NCBI GenBank assembly: GCA_032260445.1
Contig: JAVVFG010000031.1
Span: 1-18,616 of the forward strand
DNA: 18,616 nt
Direction of reading: 5' to 3'
Origin: JAAYYY01 sp032260445
GTDB taxonomy: Bacteria; Chloroflexota; Anaerolineae; Promineifilales; Promineifilaceae
Positions 7,374 to 14,176 of this stretch are shown here, piece by piece. The notes beneath the pieces are model-generated. The model saw nothing but the letters and a program-made list of their open reading frames with translations, was not told the DNA's origin and did no database searches. Numbering within the stretch: position 1 is the stretch's first letter; each line of letters begins with the position of its first letter. The position numbers and the translations under genes are program-made.

Positions 7374-8435
7374 TTACTCCATGAAGGAGGCGGCTTCTTC
7401 CTGCGTAATAAAGCCGTCCAGGACATAGGAGGCCGGCTGATCGGCCACCTTCTCATACTCTGAGTCGAAGTTTTCGGCAGTCACCTGGCCCGGAATTGGC
7501 ACGTAGAGCGTATTGCCAAACGGGCCGGCGAGCTGCGTCTCGTCCACGGTGCCTCCCTGCAAGATCTCGAGCGCGACGCGCATCCCGCTGGCACCGACGC
7601 CGGGAGGATTGTACACGCCTATGCTCTCGAAATCCGGTTGCTGGTTGTCCATGACCTCTTTCCAGAGATGCATGTAGCCCGCGCGGGCCTCGCCGACGAC
7701 CACGGGCCACTCCGCGGGATCGGCGGTGACGATCGCCTGCAGCGCACCAAGCGCCATACCGTCCTGCGTCCAGACACCGTCCATGTTTGGCAACGAGGCA
7801 AGGAAGTCCGACATGACCTGCTGGCCCGTCGCCTGATCCCAGCTACCGGTTTCACGGCCGACGACGTTGAGGCCCGGGTAGTCGGCGAAGACCTCTTCAA
7901 CGCCATCCATACGCGCTTCGTTTGCCGGGTGGCCGACAAAGCCCTCGATCAGCACCACATCGCCCTCGCCGCCGAGTTTCTCAGCCAGCCAGCGTGCGCT
8001 GATTCGCGCCCACTCTGTCTGGTCGATAACCACGTTGATCGCGTCCGGCGCGGAGATCTCCTGATCGACGGCAATAACGACGATCCCCTGCTCGGCAGCC
8101 TCTTCGATGATTGGATTCAACGCCGACTGGTCGTTCGGGTTGATGATGATCGCGTCCACGCCGCGATTGATCAGGTTCTGGATCTGCTGGATCTGCCCCT
8201 GCACGTCGACATCGGCGCTTTCGATGACCAGGTCGGTCGTCAGACCTTGTTCCATGAATTCGGCGTTGAGTTGTTCCATGTTCTGGATCATCTGTGTGCG
8301 CCACTCACTGCCGACAAAGCCGTTGGAAACGCCGATGGTGAAGGGTTCGTCGACTGCCTCTTCGGCACCACCACAGGCGACCAGCGCCACCATGAGTAGT
8401 AAAAGTAGTGTCGCAAACAAGAAACGCTTCGACAT
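7374..8435 (-). CDS. Sugar ABC transporter substrate-binding lipoprotein (periplasmic-binding-protein type 1)
   Basis: An extracytoplasmic binding protein of a CUT2 importer, 353 residues. A basic N terminus and hydrophobic stretch end in LVAC, a lipobox with Cys21, followed by an acidic linker (GGAEEAVDE). The mature part starts FTIGVSNGFVGSEWR, the first strand of a type 1 periplasmic-binding fold (Peripla_BP_4, ribose/galactose-binding-like). GVDAIIINPNDQSALNPII and IVVIAVDQEI are the usual sugar-site strands of these proteins. ATG 8435 has an AGGAGG site about 5 bases upstream (8441-8446 region). It is the first transport gene after the ROK regulator, 80 bases downstream of it, and is followed by a hairpin before the ATPase. 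The sugar is not identifiable. Confidence 0.94.
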   Translation of the reverse strand: MSKRFLFATLLLLLMVALVACGGAEEAVDEPFTIGVSNGFVGSEWRTQMIQNMEQLNAEFMEQGLTTDLVIESADVDVQGQIQQIQNLINRGVDAIIINPNDQSALNPIIEEAAEQGIVVIAVDQEISAPDAINVVIDQTEWARISARWLAEKLGGEGDVVLIEGFVGHPANEARMDGVEEVFADYPGLNVVGRETGSWDQATGQQVMSDFLASLPNMDGVWTQDGMALGALQAIVTADPAEWPVVVGEARAGYMHLWKEVMDNQQPDFESIGVYNPPGVGASGMRVALEILQGGTVDETQLAGPFGNTLYVPIPGQVTAENFDSEYEKVADQPASYVLDGFITQEEAASFME

Positions 8436-8515
8436 GACATCCTCCTCTTAAAGTGGTTCATCAGACACATTGCATCTCGTCGCTTTCGTCTACACTAACC
8501 TCTCAAATCCGCCTC

Positions 8516-9799
8516 CTATCTAGCATCCACTTCAAAAACGTGATCTAGTGCCAGCCAAATGCTGCCGGTCACCCCGGCGTCCGCACCAAGCTGGGAAAAC
8601 TCGATCTGCAGGTGCCTCGTGGAAAGCGCTGTCGAGCGGCGCAGGACGGCCTGGCGAATGGCCGATAAGAGACGGATGCCAATGTTTGCCACGCCGCCGC
8701 CGATGAAGATCTTTTGCGGGTTGTAGAAGTTGACCAACCCGGCGAGCATGCCGCCGATCATCCGCCCGGTATCGCGCACGATCTTATTGGCGGCCCGATC
8801 GCCTGCCTTGGCGGCATCACCGACGTCGACCGCCGTCAGCACTCCTTGCTTCTGGGCCAGGCGCTGGGTTAGGTACTCGCTCTCACCCCGTTCGGCCGCT
8901 TCCTTGCCTCGTCGGGCAATCGCCGGCCCACCGGCCATGATTTCCAGGCAGCCGGCGTTGCCACAGTGACAGATGGGGCCGTTATAGTCGATGCAGATGT
9001 GGCCCACGTCGCCGGCAGCTCCGTCGTGCCCGCGGTAAATCTGGCCCTTGCTCACGATGCCGCAGCCGATGCCGGTACCAATCTTAATAAACAGAAAATT
9101 GTCGAGCCCCCTCCCCCCGCCTGCAGCCGCTTCGCCAATTGCCATCACGTTCACGTCGTTATCGATAACCACGTTGGCCTGTGGGAAGTGCTCGCTCATA
9201 AAGGCGCGGATGTCGAACGATTCCCATTTGGGCATTAGCGGCGGCGCAATCAACACGCCCTCAGGGAACTTGACCGGGCCGGGCACCCCGATACCGATGG
9301 CTACTACCCGATCGGGCTTTGCTGCCTGATCATCTAGCATCTTGCTCAGCAAATCACATATCCGGCCGAGCACCAGACCGGGCGCATCACGGACGTCTGC
9401 GGGCTCACTATGCCGCTCCAGGATGTGACCGCTGAAATCGGCCAGGGCCAGGTCTATACTCGTCGCTCCCACGTCGACGCCGGCGACATAGCCATATGCG
9501 CCGTTGACGGCGAAAAGCTGCGGACGCCGCCCACCCTGCGACTCGCCTGCGCCCGCTTCGATCAGAATGCCTTGCCCGGCCAGGTCGTTCACGGTTGTGG
9601 AGACGATAGCACGTGACAGCCGCAGCTGCGCCTGCAATTCACTCCGGGAAAGCCTCCCTGCCTGGCGCACGGCGGCGAGTATGGCCGTCGCGCTTGCAGT
9701 CTGGGTTCGGGTCGCTCTGCGAATCGCCGGCACCTCCCTCTCATTGCCAGAAGCAGGTCCAAAAACATGGCCGTCGTTTTCTGCTTCTTGAGGTGACAC
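8516..9799 (-). CDS. ROK-family transcriptional regulator
   Basis: A sugar-responsive repressor of the XylR/NagC/Mlc type, 427 residues. A winged helix-turn-helix lies at about 38-80 (LSRSELQAQLRLSRAIVSTT). The ROK domain follows: phosphate-binding DVGATS at 109-114, NDVN with Asp215 at the position of the sugar-kinase base, and the zinc site His267, Cys277, Cys279, Cys284 in GHICID...CHCGNAGCLE. The usual Glu before GH is Asp264, which may alter sugar contact. The start is GTG 9799 without a clear ribosome site, so the N-terminal 25 residues are uncertain. It is the first gene of the sugar locus and probably controls it. Its promoter carries repeat elements that look like an operator. Confidence 0.92.
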   Translation of the reverse strand: MSPQEAENDGHVFGPASGNEREVPAIRRATRTQTASATAILAAVRQAGRLSRSELQAQLRLSRAIVSTTVNDLAGQGILIEAGAGESQGGRRPQLFAVNGAYGYVAGVDVGATSIDLALADFSGHILERHSEPADVRDAPGLVLGRICDLLSKMLDDQAAKPDRVVAIGIGVPGPVKFPEGVLIAPPLMPKWESFDIRAFMSEHFPQANVVIDNDVNVMAIGEAAAGGGRGLDNFLFIKIGTGIGCGIVSKGQIYRGHDGAAGDVGHICIDYNGPICHCGNAGCLEIMAGGPAIARRGKEAAERGESEYLTQRLAQKQGVLTAVDVGDAAKAGDRAANKIVRDTGRMIGGMLAGLVNFYNPQKIFIGGGVANIGIRLLSAIRQAVLRRSTALSTRHLQIEFSQLGADAGVTGSIWLALDHVFEVDAR

Positions 9800-9814
9800 T
9801 TACGCGTGAAGCGT

Positions 9815-9870
9815 GGCGACTTCTGTCGAAAAATTACATAAGTCGCCGGAATACTAGCATAAGTGGCCGG
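9815..9870. promoter_or_regulatory. Putative ROK operator: two direct repeats and one inverted half-site
   Basis: CATAAGTCGCCGG (9837-9849) and CATAAGTGGCCGG (9858-9870) match at 12 of 13 bases and are 21 bp apart, about two helical turns. GGCGACTT at 9815-9822 is the perfect inverted complement of AAGTCGCC at 9840-9847. One copy falls inside the -35/-10 spacer of the regulator promoter and the other covers the predicted start, as expected for a repressor site. The bound protein is inferred to be the adjacent ROK regulator. Confidence 0.5.
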
Positions 9871-9879
9871 TCGTGTCCA
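9851..9879 (-). promoter_or_regulatory. Sigma70-type promoter of the ROK regulator
   Basis: On the minus strand, TGGACA (9874-9879) is followed after exactly 17 bases by TAGTAT (9851-9856). The predicted start is near 9844, leaving a leader of about 45 bases before GTG 9799. It would drive the regulator and, by read-through, the transport genes. Confidence 0.55.
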
Positions 9880-10011
9880 GAGCCTTACAAGGGTAATCCT
9901 CATGTTGGCAGGGCGAATCAGTCGATGCAGCAACAGATGGGCCACAGCATAATTCGTCTTCGGCCGGCACGAGCGACTAACCTGGCGCTATATGTCTCCG
10001 TAATCCTCCAT

Positions 10012-10040
10012 TTGCCCAACGCTAGCAGAATATCTATAAT
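10012..10040 (+). promoter_or_regulatory. Sigma70-type promoter of the surface-protein unit
   Basis: TTGCCC (10012-10017), a 17-base spacer and a perfect TATAAT (10035-10040). The predicted start is near 10047, giving a leader of about 77 bases before ATG 10124. Confidence 0.65.
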
Positions 10041-10123
10041 CTCGGCGGTACAGAGTGCCAGCGGTGTAGAGCCAGTTTCGATTTATGCCCCTGGACTGAT
10101 CGCCATCGTTCCAGACGCACGAG

Positions 10124-11968
10124 ATGTGGAAAATGATCGATACCCCTGTTCGCCGCTTAATTCGCTTTGTTGCCGGTCTCGTCTTCATCTCCATCCCGCT
10201 CGTCGCCTTCTTCCTGGCACTTACGGCAACGCCCGCGGCGGAGGCCGGTCCTGCGGCAAAGCTCGGCAACCCGCTGCAGCCTCTAGCCCCCGTCCAGGCC
10301 GTGGCTGCGGCCGAGTTCGGCACCCCGCAGCCTGACAACCTGATCTTGTCCGCCCTGCAGGTCGTCACGCCGACGATTACCTCTACCCCTGTGGAGGATG
10401 CGATTACAGGCGTTGAGTATCGTTATCTCGTCACGGCGAGCACCACGATTATCACCTGGACGCTGACCACCAGGCCCAGTGGCATGACCATTAGTGCGGT
10501 GACGGGCACCACGGCGCTGATCACCTGGACGCCGGCGACGGCTGGCAGCTTCGGCGTTGTCGTCGAGGCGGAGAACGAAGCCGGCGTGGCGCGCCAGCAA
10601 TATTTCATCACCGTCGTTCAGGCCACGCGCACGCCGACGCCAACGCGCACGCCCCCGTCGACCCCCATCTACGTCGACCAGTACGAGCCAAACAACAACT
10701 TCCAGACGGCGTATACCATGGCGGCGGGGCAGGTGCTACAGGCTAATACCCTTTGGCCGGCCGGGGATATCGACTTCTTCCGCTTCCATGGCAAAGGGGG
10801 CTCCGTCTACGAAATCTTTACCCGCGACCTCGATCCTGGCATCGATACCGTTCTCACCGTCTACGACCCAAACGGCAATCCCATAGCCTCCAACGACGAC
10901 GCCGAGCCACTCGACCGCGCTTCCCTGGTGACCATCACCGCTGGGCAAAGCGGGTTTTACTTCGCCAGCGTGGTCAACCGCGATCCGACCGATCCTGTCG
11001 ACAAAACCTACAGCATCGAGGTGCGCGAAGTACTGGGCCCAACGCGCATTGCTAGCGTTGACGACTGCGAGCCTAACAACTCCTTCGAAACGGCGTGCGT
11101 CCTGCCGCTGGACGTGCCCCACCAGGCCGATTTTGTGCCGCCCGTCGGCACCGGTGAGGATAACGATTTCTATCGCATCTGGGTGAAACAGGGCCTCTAC
11201 TACACGTGCGAGACCTCGGCGCTGTCCACCGTGAACGACACCAACATGATCCTCTACAGCTGTGCGGGCGATCAGTGTGGCATCGACGGCAACGACGACA
11301 AGGATCGCCTCGCAGGGGATCTCGGTAGCCGCGTCAGCTACTTGGCTGCCTATACGGGCTGGCTCTATGCCCTGGTCGGCCCCGGCCCTAACCTCGAGCC
11401 CGAATACAACCTCAGCTCGCTCTACACCTACACGATGGAGTGCACCCAGGCGGCACCGCCCACGCCGACACCAACCAGTACCCGCGCTGCGGCGGTGGGT
11501 GGCGCTGGCGCGGGCGACAAAGGCGGCGGCAATTTCGTGCCCACCCCGACTCCTTTCATCGGGGTGACACCGGCGATTACCGGAACGGTGACCCTCGTAC
11601 CGCCGACCCCGACGCCGCGCCCCATCGTCGTCATCCAGCCGCTACCGACGCCGACGCCCGCCGGTCCCGAACAGCTGCAAATCACGCTGGAGACAACCAT
11701 CTACTACGATCTGAATAACAACTTCGTGGCCGAAGCGACTGAAGGGATCATGGATGTTGCCGTGGCGGTGTATGACAATGCCACGGGGCAGCTTCTCTCG
11801 CTGGGCTTTACCAACGAGGAAGGCAGGGTGCGGTTTGGCCCGCTCGTTACCACCGGGCCGGTCCGCCTTGTCGTCCCCTATCTCAACTTCAATCAACTCG
11901 TCGTTGAGGAAAGCGCCTCTATCCAGCTACGCGTTGGCCCTCGCCCGCTGCCGGGTACAATCCCCTGA
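10124..11968 (+). CDS. Secreted multidomain surface protein (Ig-like, two PPC domains, SdrD_B-like end)
   Basis: A 614-residue exported protein with no enzyme domain that I can see. The N terminus has a signal/anchor helix (about 13-36) ending in TATPAAEA. An Ig/He_PIG-like domain follows (about 80-165, with ITWTPATAGSFGVVVEAENE), then a T/P-rich linker (168-182). Two bacterial pre-peptidase C-terminal (PPC) domains begin YEPNNNFQTA (187) and CEPNNSFETA (315). A long TPTPT linker (444-515) leads to an SdrD_B-like domain (YYDLNNNFVAEATEGI, 527-542). The second PPC domain alone carries six cysteines (315, 325, 362, 380, 385, 440), so disulfides are likely. PPC domains usually sit on secreted proteases; here none is attached. 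A ligand-binding or cell-wall role is inferred. The next gene follows after 37 bases, probably in one operon. Confidence 0.8.
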   Translation: MWKMIDTPVRRLIRFVAGLVFISIPLVAFFLALTATPAAEAGPAAKLGNPLQPLAPVQAVAAAEFGTPQPDNLILSALQVVTPTITSTPVEDAITGVEYRYLVTASTTIITWTLTTRPSGMTISAVTGTTALITWTPATAGSFGVVVEAENEAGVARQQYFITVVQATRTPTPTRTPPSTPIYVDQYEPNNNFQTAYTMAAGQVLQANTLWPAGDIDFFRFHGKGGSVYEIFTRDLDPGIDTVLTVYDPNGNPIASNDDAEPLDRASLVTITAGQSGFYFASVVNRDPTDPVDKTYSIEVREVLGPTRIASVDDCEPNNSFETACVLPLDVPHQADFVPPVGTGEDNDFYRIWVKQGLYYTCETSALSTVNDTNMILYSCAGDQCGIDGNDDKDRLAGDLGSRVSYLAAYTGWLYALVGPGPNLEPEYNLSSLYTYTMECTQAAPPTPTPTSTRAAAVGGAGAGDKGGGNFVPTPTPFIGVTPAITGTVTLVPPTPTPRPIVVIQPLPTPTPAGPEQLQITLETTIYYDLNNNFVAEATEGIMDVAVAVYDNATGQLLSLGFTNEEGRVRFGPLVTTGPVRLVVPYLNFNQLVVEESASIQLRVGPRPLPGTIP

Positions 11969-12005
11969 CCGTTAGCCGGCGGCAACGTAGGATCCAGGAG
12001 ACACC

Positions 12006-13373
12006 ATGACGGCACCTCCACCCAGCAGTTCTCCCCGCTTTCGCGAGCTGGTTGCCGGGCGCACACCGCTCCTCGTCGCGCTCGGCGCAATTGTCGTAGG
12101 GCTCTGCCTGCTCGTCGTCTTCGCCGCCTTGCTCCTGCGCGGCGGTGACGTGTTGGAAGGTGAGGAGCCTACCCCGTTCCCGACCAACCCGGGCGCTGCG
12201 ACCGCCGAAGTCATCGTTGGTGGGATTGTTAGTGGCACGCCCATCAGCCTCTCGTTGAACGCACCTGCGACCCTGGAAATCGGTGCCCAGACTTATGCCG
12301 TGCGACCGGAGCCCGTCGCCGCCGATGGCTCGTGGGATCCCGAGTTGCGTGATGAGCAGACGGCCGCATGGATTTACGGCACGCTGATCAACTACGTCAT
12401 CGGCCTGGCGGACACTAGCAACAACCGCGACATGCTTGAGGGGCTCGCGCCTGGCGCGACGGTCTATCTCATTTTGCGCGACGGGACACGGCATGGCTTT
12501 GCGATCACCGGACGGGAGTTCGTCCCCACCAATCGCGTTGACCTCTTTGCGCAGAACTTTCCCGGCCTCACCTTGATCCTGTTGGGGGCGCGCGGCGACG
12601 AACGGCTTGTCGTTCGTGGCGACTACGTGGTCGATACCGCGGCTGGCGGCGCGCCGTCTGGTGCCGGTAACCAGATCGAGCTCGGGCAGACGGCGCAACT
12701 AGACAACTTGCGCCTCAGCGTCACCGGGGCAGCGAGCCTGTTTGACCGGCCGGAGGCGCCCCCCGGATTCATCTTCTATCTGGTCGATATGCAGCTAGAC
12801 AACGCCGGCACGGAACCGCTCGATCTCAGCCAGCTCCGCTTTGCACTGCGTGACGATCTTGGGAACCAGTACGCGCTCAACCCCCAGGCGAGCGGCCTGG
12901 GAACCAACCCGCCGCCCAGCGGAACCCTAGCACCCGGCGAAAGCCGCACGGCGAGCCTCGCCTACCAGCTCCCCAGTGGGCTGGCCAGCCCGACGGTGAC
13001 GCTGCTCATCAGCCGCGAAGGGGGCACAGGCGAGATCCTGGTCACGTTGCCGTTTGCCGGTGGTGGTACCGATGCAGCGCTCACCGGAGCTGTGTCGCTA
13101 CAACAGGCCGAAGTCTCTGAGGACGGAACGACGCTTTCCCTCTTTGGGCAGGTAAGTAATAGCGGCACACAGCCGCTCATCGTTGGCGAAGGTGACGTCT
13201 CCCTGGTGGCCAACGGCACGGTTCATCTCATCCTCTCCACGAACCCGGCCTTCCCCTGGACCATCGCTCCGGGCGGGACGGTTCCCTTCACGCTCTCCTT
13301 CCAGAGACCGGCAGCGTCTGAAGCGATCTTCACGCTCCTGAGCCAGCCGTTCCAACTGACCGGCTTACGCTAG
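12006..13373 (+). CDS. Membrane-anchored protein with degenerate sortase-like and DUF4352-like domains
   Basis: 455 residues with a single membrane helix at about 21-44, a short T/P stretch (EEPTPFPTNP) and a large extracytoplasmic part. Residues about 75-210 follow the layout of a class D/E/F sortase: LEGLAPGATVYLILRDGT (144-161) resembles the L-x-x-L-x-x-GD-x-I strand, and GLTLILLGARGDERLVV (187-203) resembles the catalytic LTLITC...RLVV strand. The cysteine position is Leu193 and no catalytic His is apparent; only Arg200 fits. Residues about 224-350 resemble a DUF4352/telokin-like Ig domain (FIFYLVDMQLDNAGTEPL), and a further beta domain ends the protein. The start is ATG behind CAGGAGACACC. 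Transferase activity is unlikely. A structural or binding role next to the secreted partner is inferred. The sortase relation is from pattern only. Confidence 0.6.
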   Translation: MTAPPPSSSPRFRELVAGRTPLLVALGAIVVGLCLLVVFAALLLRGGDVLEGEEPTPFPTNPGAATAEVIVGGIVSGTPISLSLNAPATLEIGAQTYAVRPEPVAADGSWDPELRDEQTAAWIYGTLINYVIGLADTSNNRDMLEGLAPGATVYLILRDGTRHGFAITGREFVPTNRVDLFAQNFPGLTLILLGARGDERLVVRGDYVVDTAAGGAPSGAGNQIELGQTAQLDNLRLSVTGAASLFDRPEAPPGFIFYLVDMQLDNAGTEPLDLSQLRFALRDDLGNQYALNPQASGLGTNPPPSGTLAPGESRTASLAYQLPSGLASPTVTLLISREGGTGEILVTLPFAGGGTDAALTGAVSLQQAEVSEDGTTLSLFGQVSNSGTQPLIVGEGDVSLVANGTVHLILSTNPAFPWTIAPGGTVPFTLSFQRPAASEAIFTLLSQPFQLTGLR

Positions 13374-13382
13374 GCGCGGCAG

Positions 13383-13925
13383 CTAGGCATTCACCGCCGG
13401 TTCGCGTTCCTCGGCGCTCGCCTTCTCACCGGGCCTCCCTTCCTCGTCACGTTCCTGCTTGTTGAGGAGAAACTCAAGGGCAGAGGTCTCACGCATCCCG
13501 CGGCTCGTGTGGAACAGCAACATGCCCACCACGATCGAGAGGATGCCTAGCGCTAACCCGCCAAGTTGCAGTGGGCCGACATAAGGGCGCTCGAATGCCG
13601 GCTCGACGTGCGTGCCAATGCCCAGCAGATCCGACAACCCTGCGACGTAGGCAAAGACCAGGCCGGTCGCTGCCAGGCGGATGCCGATGTCTCCCTGTAG
13701 CGAGCGCGGCGTATCGGGGTCGCGCAGCCGGTAGAGATGGAGGAAGCCGGCAGTGGTCAGCAGGGTGAGCCCCACGAGCAGCTGCGCCATCTGCACCATG
13801 CCGAAGCCCGGCGTCAGGTCAAGGCCAAGAATCTCGGCGGCAAGCGAGAGAATCGTAAGGACGTTGCCAATGAGGAAGAGCGAAAGAATGACAAGGTTCC
13901 AGACTGTCGCCACACGTCGTTGCAC
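13383..13925 (-). CDS. Small membrane protein, four predicted helices, unknown function
   Basis: I do not recognise a family. The 180-residue protein has hydrophobic segments at about 9-31, 43-63, 82-102 and 117-140, short loops, and a charged C-terminal tail rich in Glu, Lys and Arg (about 150-178) that is probably cytoplasmic. The start is GTG 13925, with GAGGAGGG ending 3 bases upstream; this site supports the call as a real gene. It lies between the tRNA-Pro terminator and the convergent surface-protein unit, with only nine bases between opposing stops. No promoter was evident in the 15-base gap after the terminator, so low-level read-through from tRNA-Pro is possible. Confidence 0.8.
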   Translation of the reverse strand: MQRRVATVWNLVILSLFLIGNVLTILSLAAEILGLDLTPGFGMVQMAQLLVGLTLLTTAGFLHLYRLRDPDTPRSLQGDIGIRLAATGLVFAYVAGLSDLLGIGTHVEPAFERPYVGPLQLGGLALGILSIVVGMLLFHTSRGMRETSALEFLLNKQERDEEGRPGEKASAEEREPAVNA

Positions 13926-13940
13926 AGTCCCTCCTCAACA

Positions 13941-13972
13941 GACACAAAACGCCGCGTCAGTTGCGCGGCGTT
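13941..13972 (-). terminator. Intrinsic terminator of tRNA-Pro
   Basis: On the minus strand, AACGCCGCG pairs perfectly with CGCGGCGTT (13964-13972 with 13948-13956) around a seven-base loop, followed by TTTTGTGTC. It starts 24 bases beyond the tRNA 3' end. An outer CAGAC/GTCTG pairing may extend the stem. Confidence 0.85.
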
Positions 13973-13996
13973 CTGCGTCTGCATGTCCAGATCTTG

Positions 13997-14070
13997 TCGG
14001 GGCAGCCGGATTCGAACCGACGACCTCTTCAACCCCATTGAAGCGCGCTACCAAGCTGCGCCATGCCCCG
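13997..14070 (-). tRNA. tRNA-Pro (anticodon GGG)
   Basis: A 74-base cloverleaf on the minus strand. The acceptor arm CGGGGCA pairs with TGCCCCG, discriminator A. The D arm is GCGC-AGCTTGGTA-GCGC. The anticodon stem CTTCA/TGAAG encloses loop ATGGGGT, giving anticodon GGG (codon CCC). The T arm is GTCGG-TTCGAAT-CCGGC. The first base C1, pairing with G72, is characteristic of bacterial tRNA-Pro. CCA is not encoded. Confidence 0.96.
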
Positions 14071-14080
14071 AGTTGAGCGG

Positions 14081-14109
14081 ATTCTAGCAGAGGATGAGGT
14101 GCAGCGCAA
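14081..14109 (-). promoter_or_regulatory. Sigma70-type promoter of tRNA-Pro
   Basis: On the minus strand, TTGCGC (14104-14109), a 17-base spacer and TAGAAT (14081-14086). The -10 ends 10 bases before the tRNA, as is common for stable RNA genes. Confidence 0.7.
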
Positions 14110-14176
14110 CCGCTCTCACCCTGGTCACAGGTCGGCGGTGCGCCGCCACACGGCACGCCCATCCCAGCCGTAACCA

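Larger units (their letters stand above)
9800..10123. other. Divergent intergenic region between the ROK gene and the surface-protein unit
   Basis: This 324-base gap holds the regulator promoter and its repeats (9815-9879) at the left, and a promoter for the rightward genes (10012-10040). Between about 9880 and 10010 I see no gene, RNA or strong repeat. The last 75 bases are the probable 5' leader of the surface-protein mRNA and have no recognised riboswitch shape. Confidence 0.6.

Noticed and set aside
8436..8515. A separate promoter for the binding-protein gene
   Set aside because: TTGAGA is present on the minus strand but no -10 lies at a suitable distance; read-through from the ROK promoter is the simpler reading.
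11939..11968. LPGTI near the C terminus of the 614-aa protein as a sortase sorting signal
   Set aside because: It is not LPxTG, and no hydrophobic helix or basic tail follows; the protein ends two residues after the Thr.
14118..14147. Small hairpins after the CPBP gene (CCTG/CAGG and GGCGG/CCGCC) as its terminator
   Set aside because: Stems of four and five pairs without a T-run on the minus strand; support is too weak.
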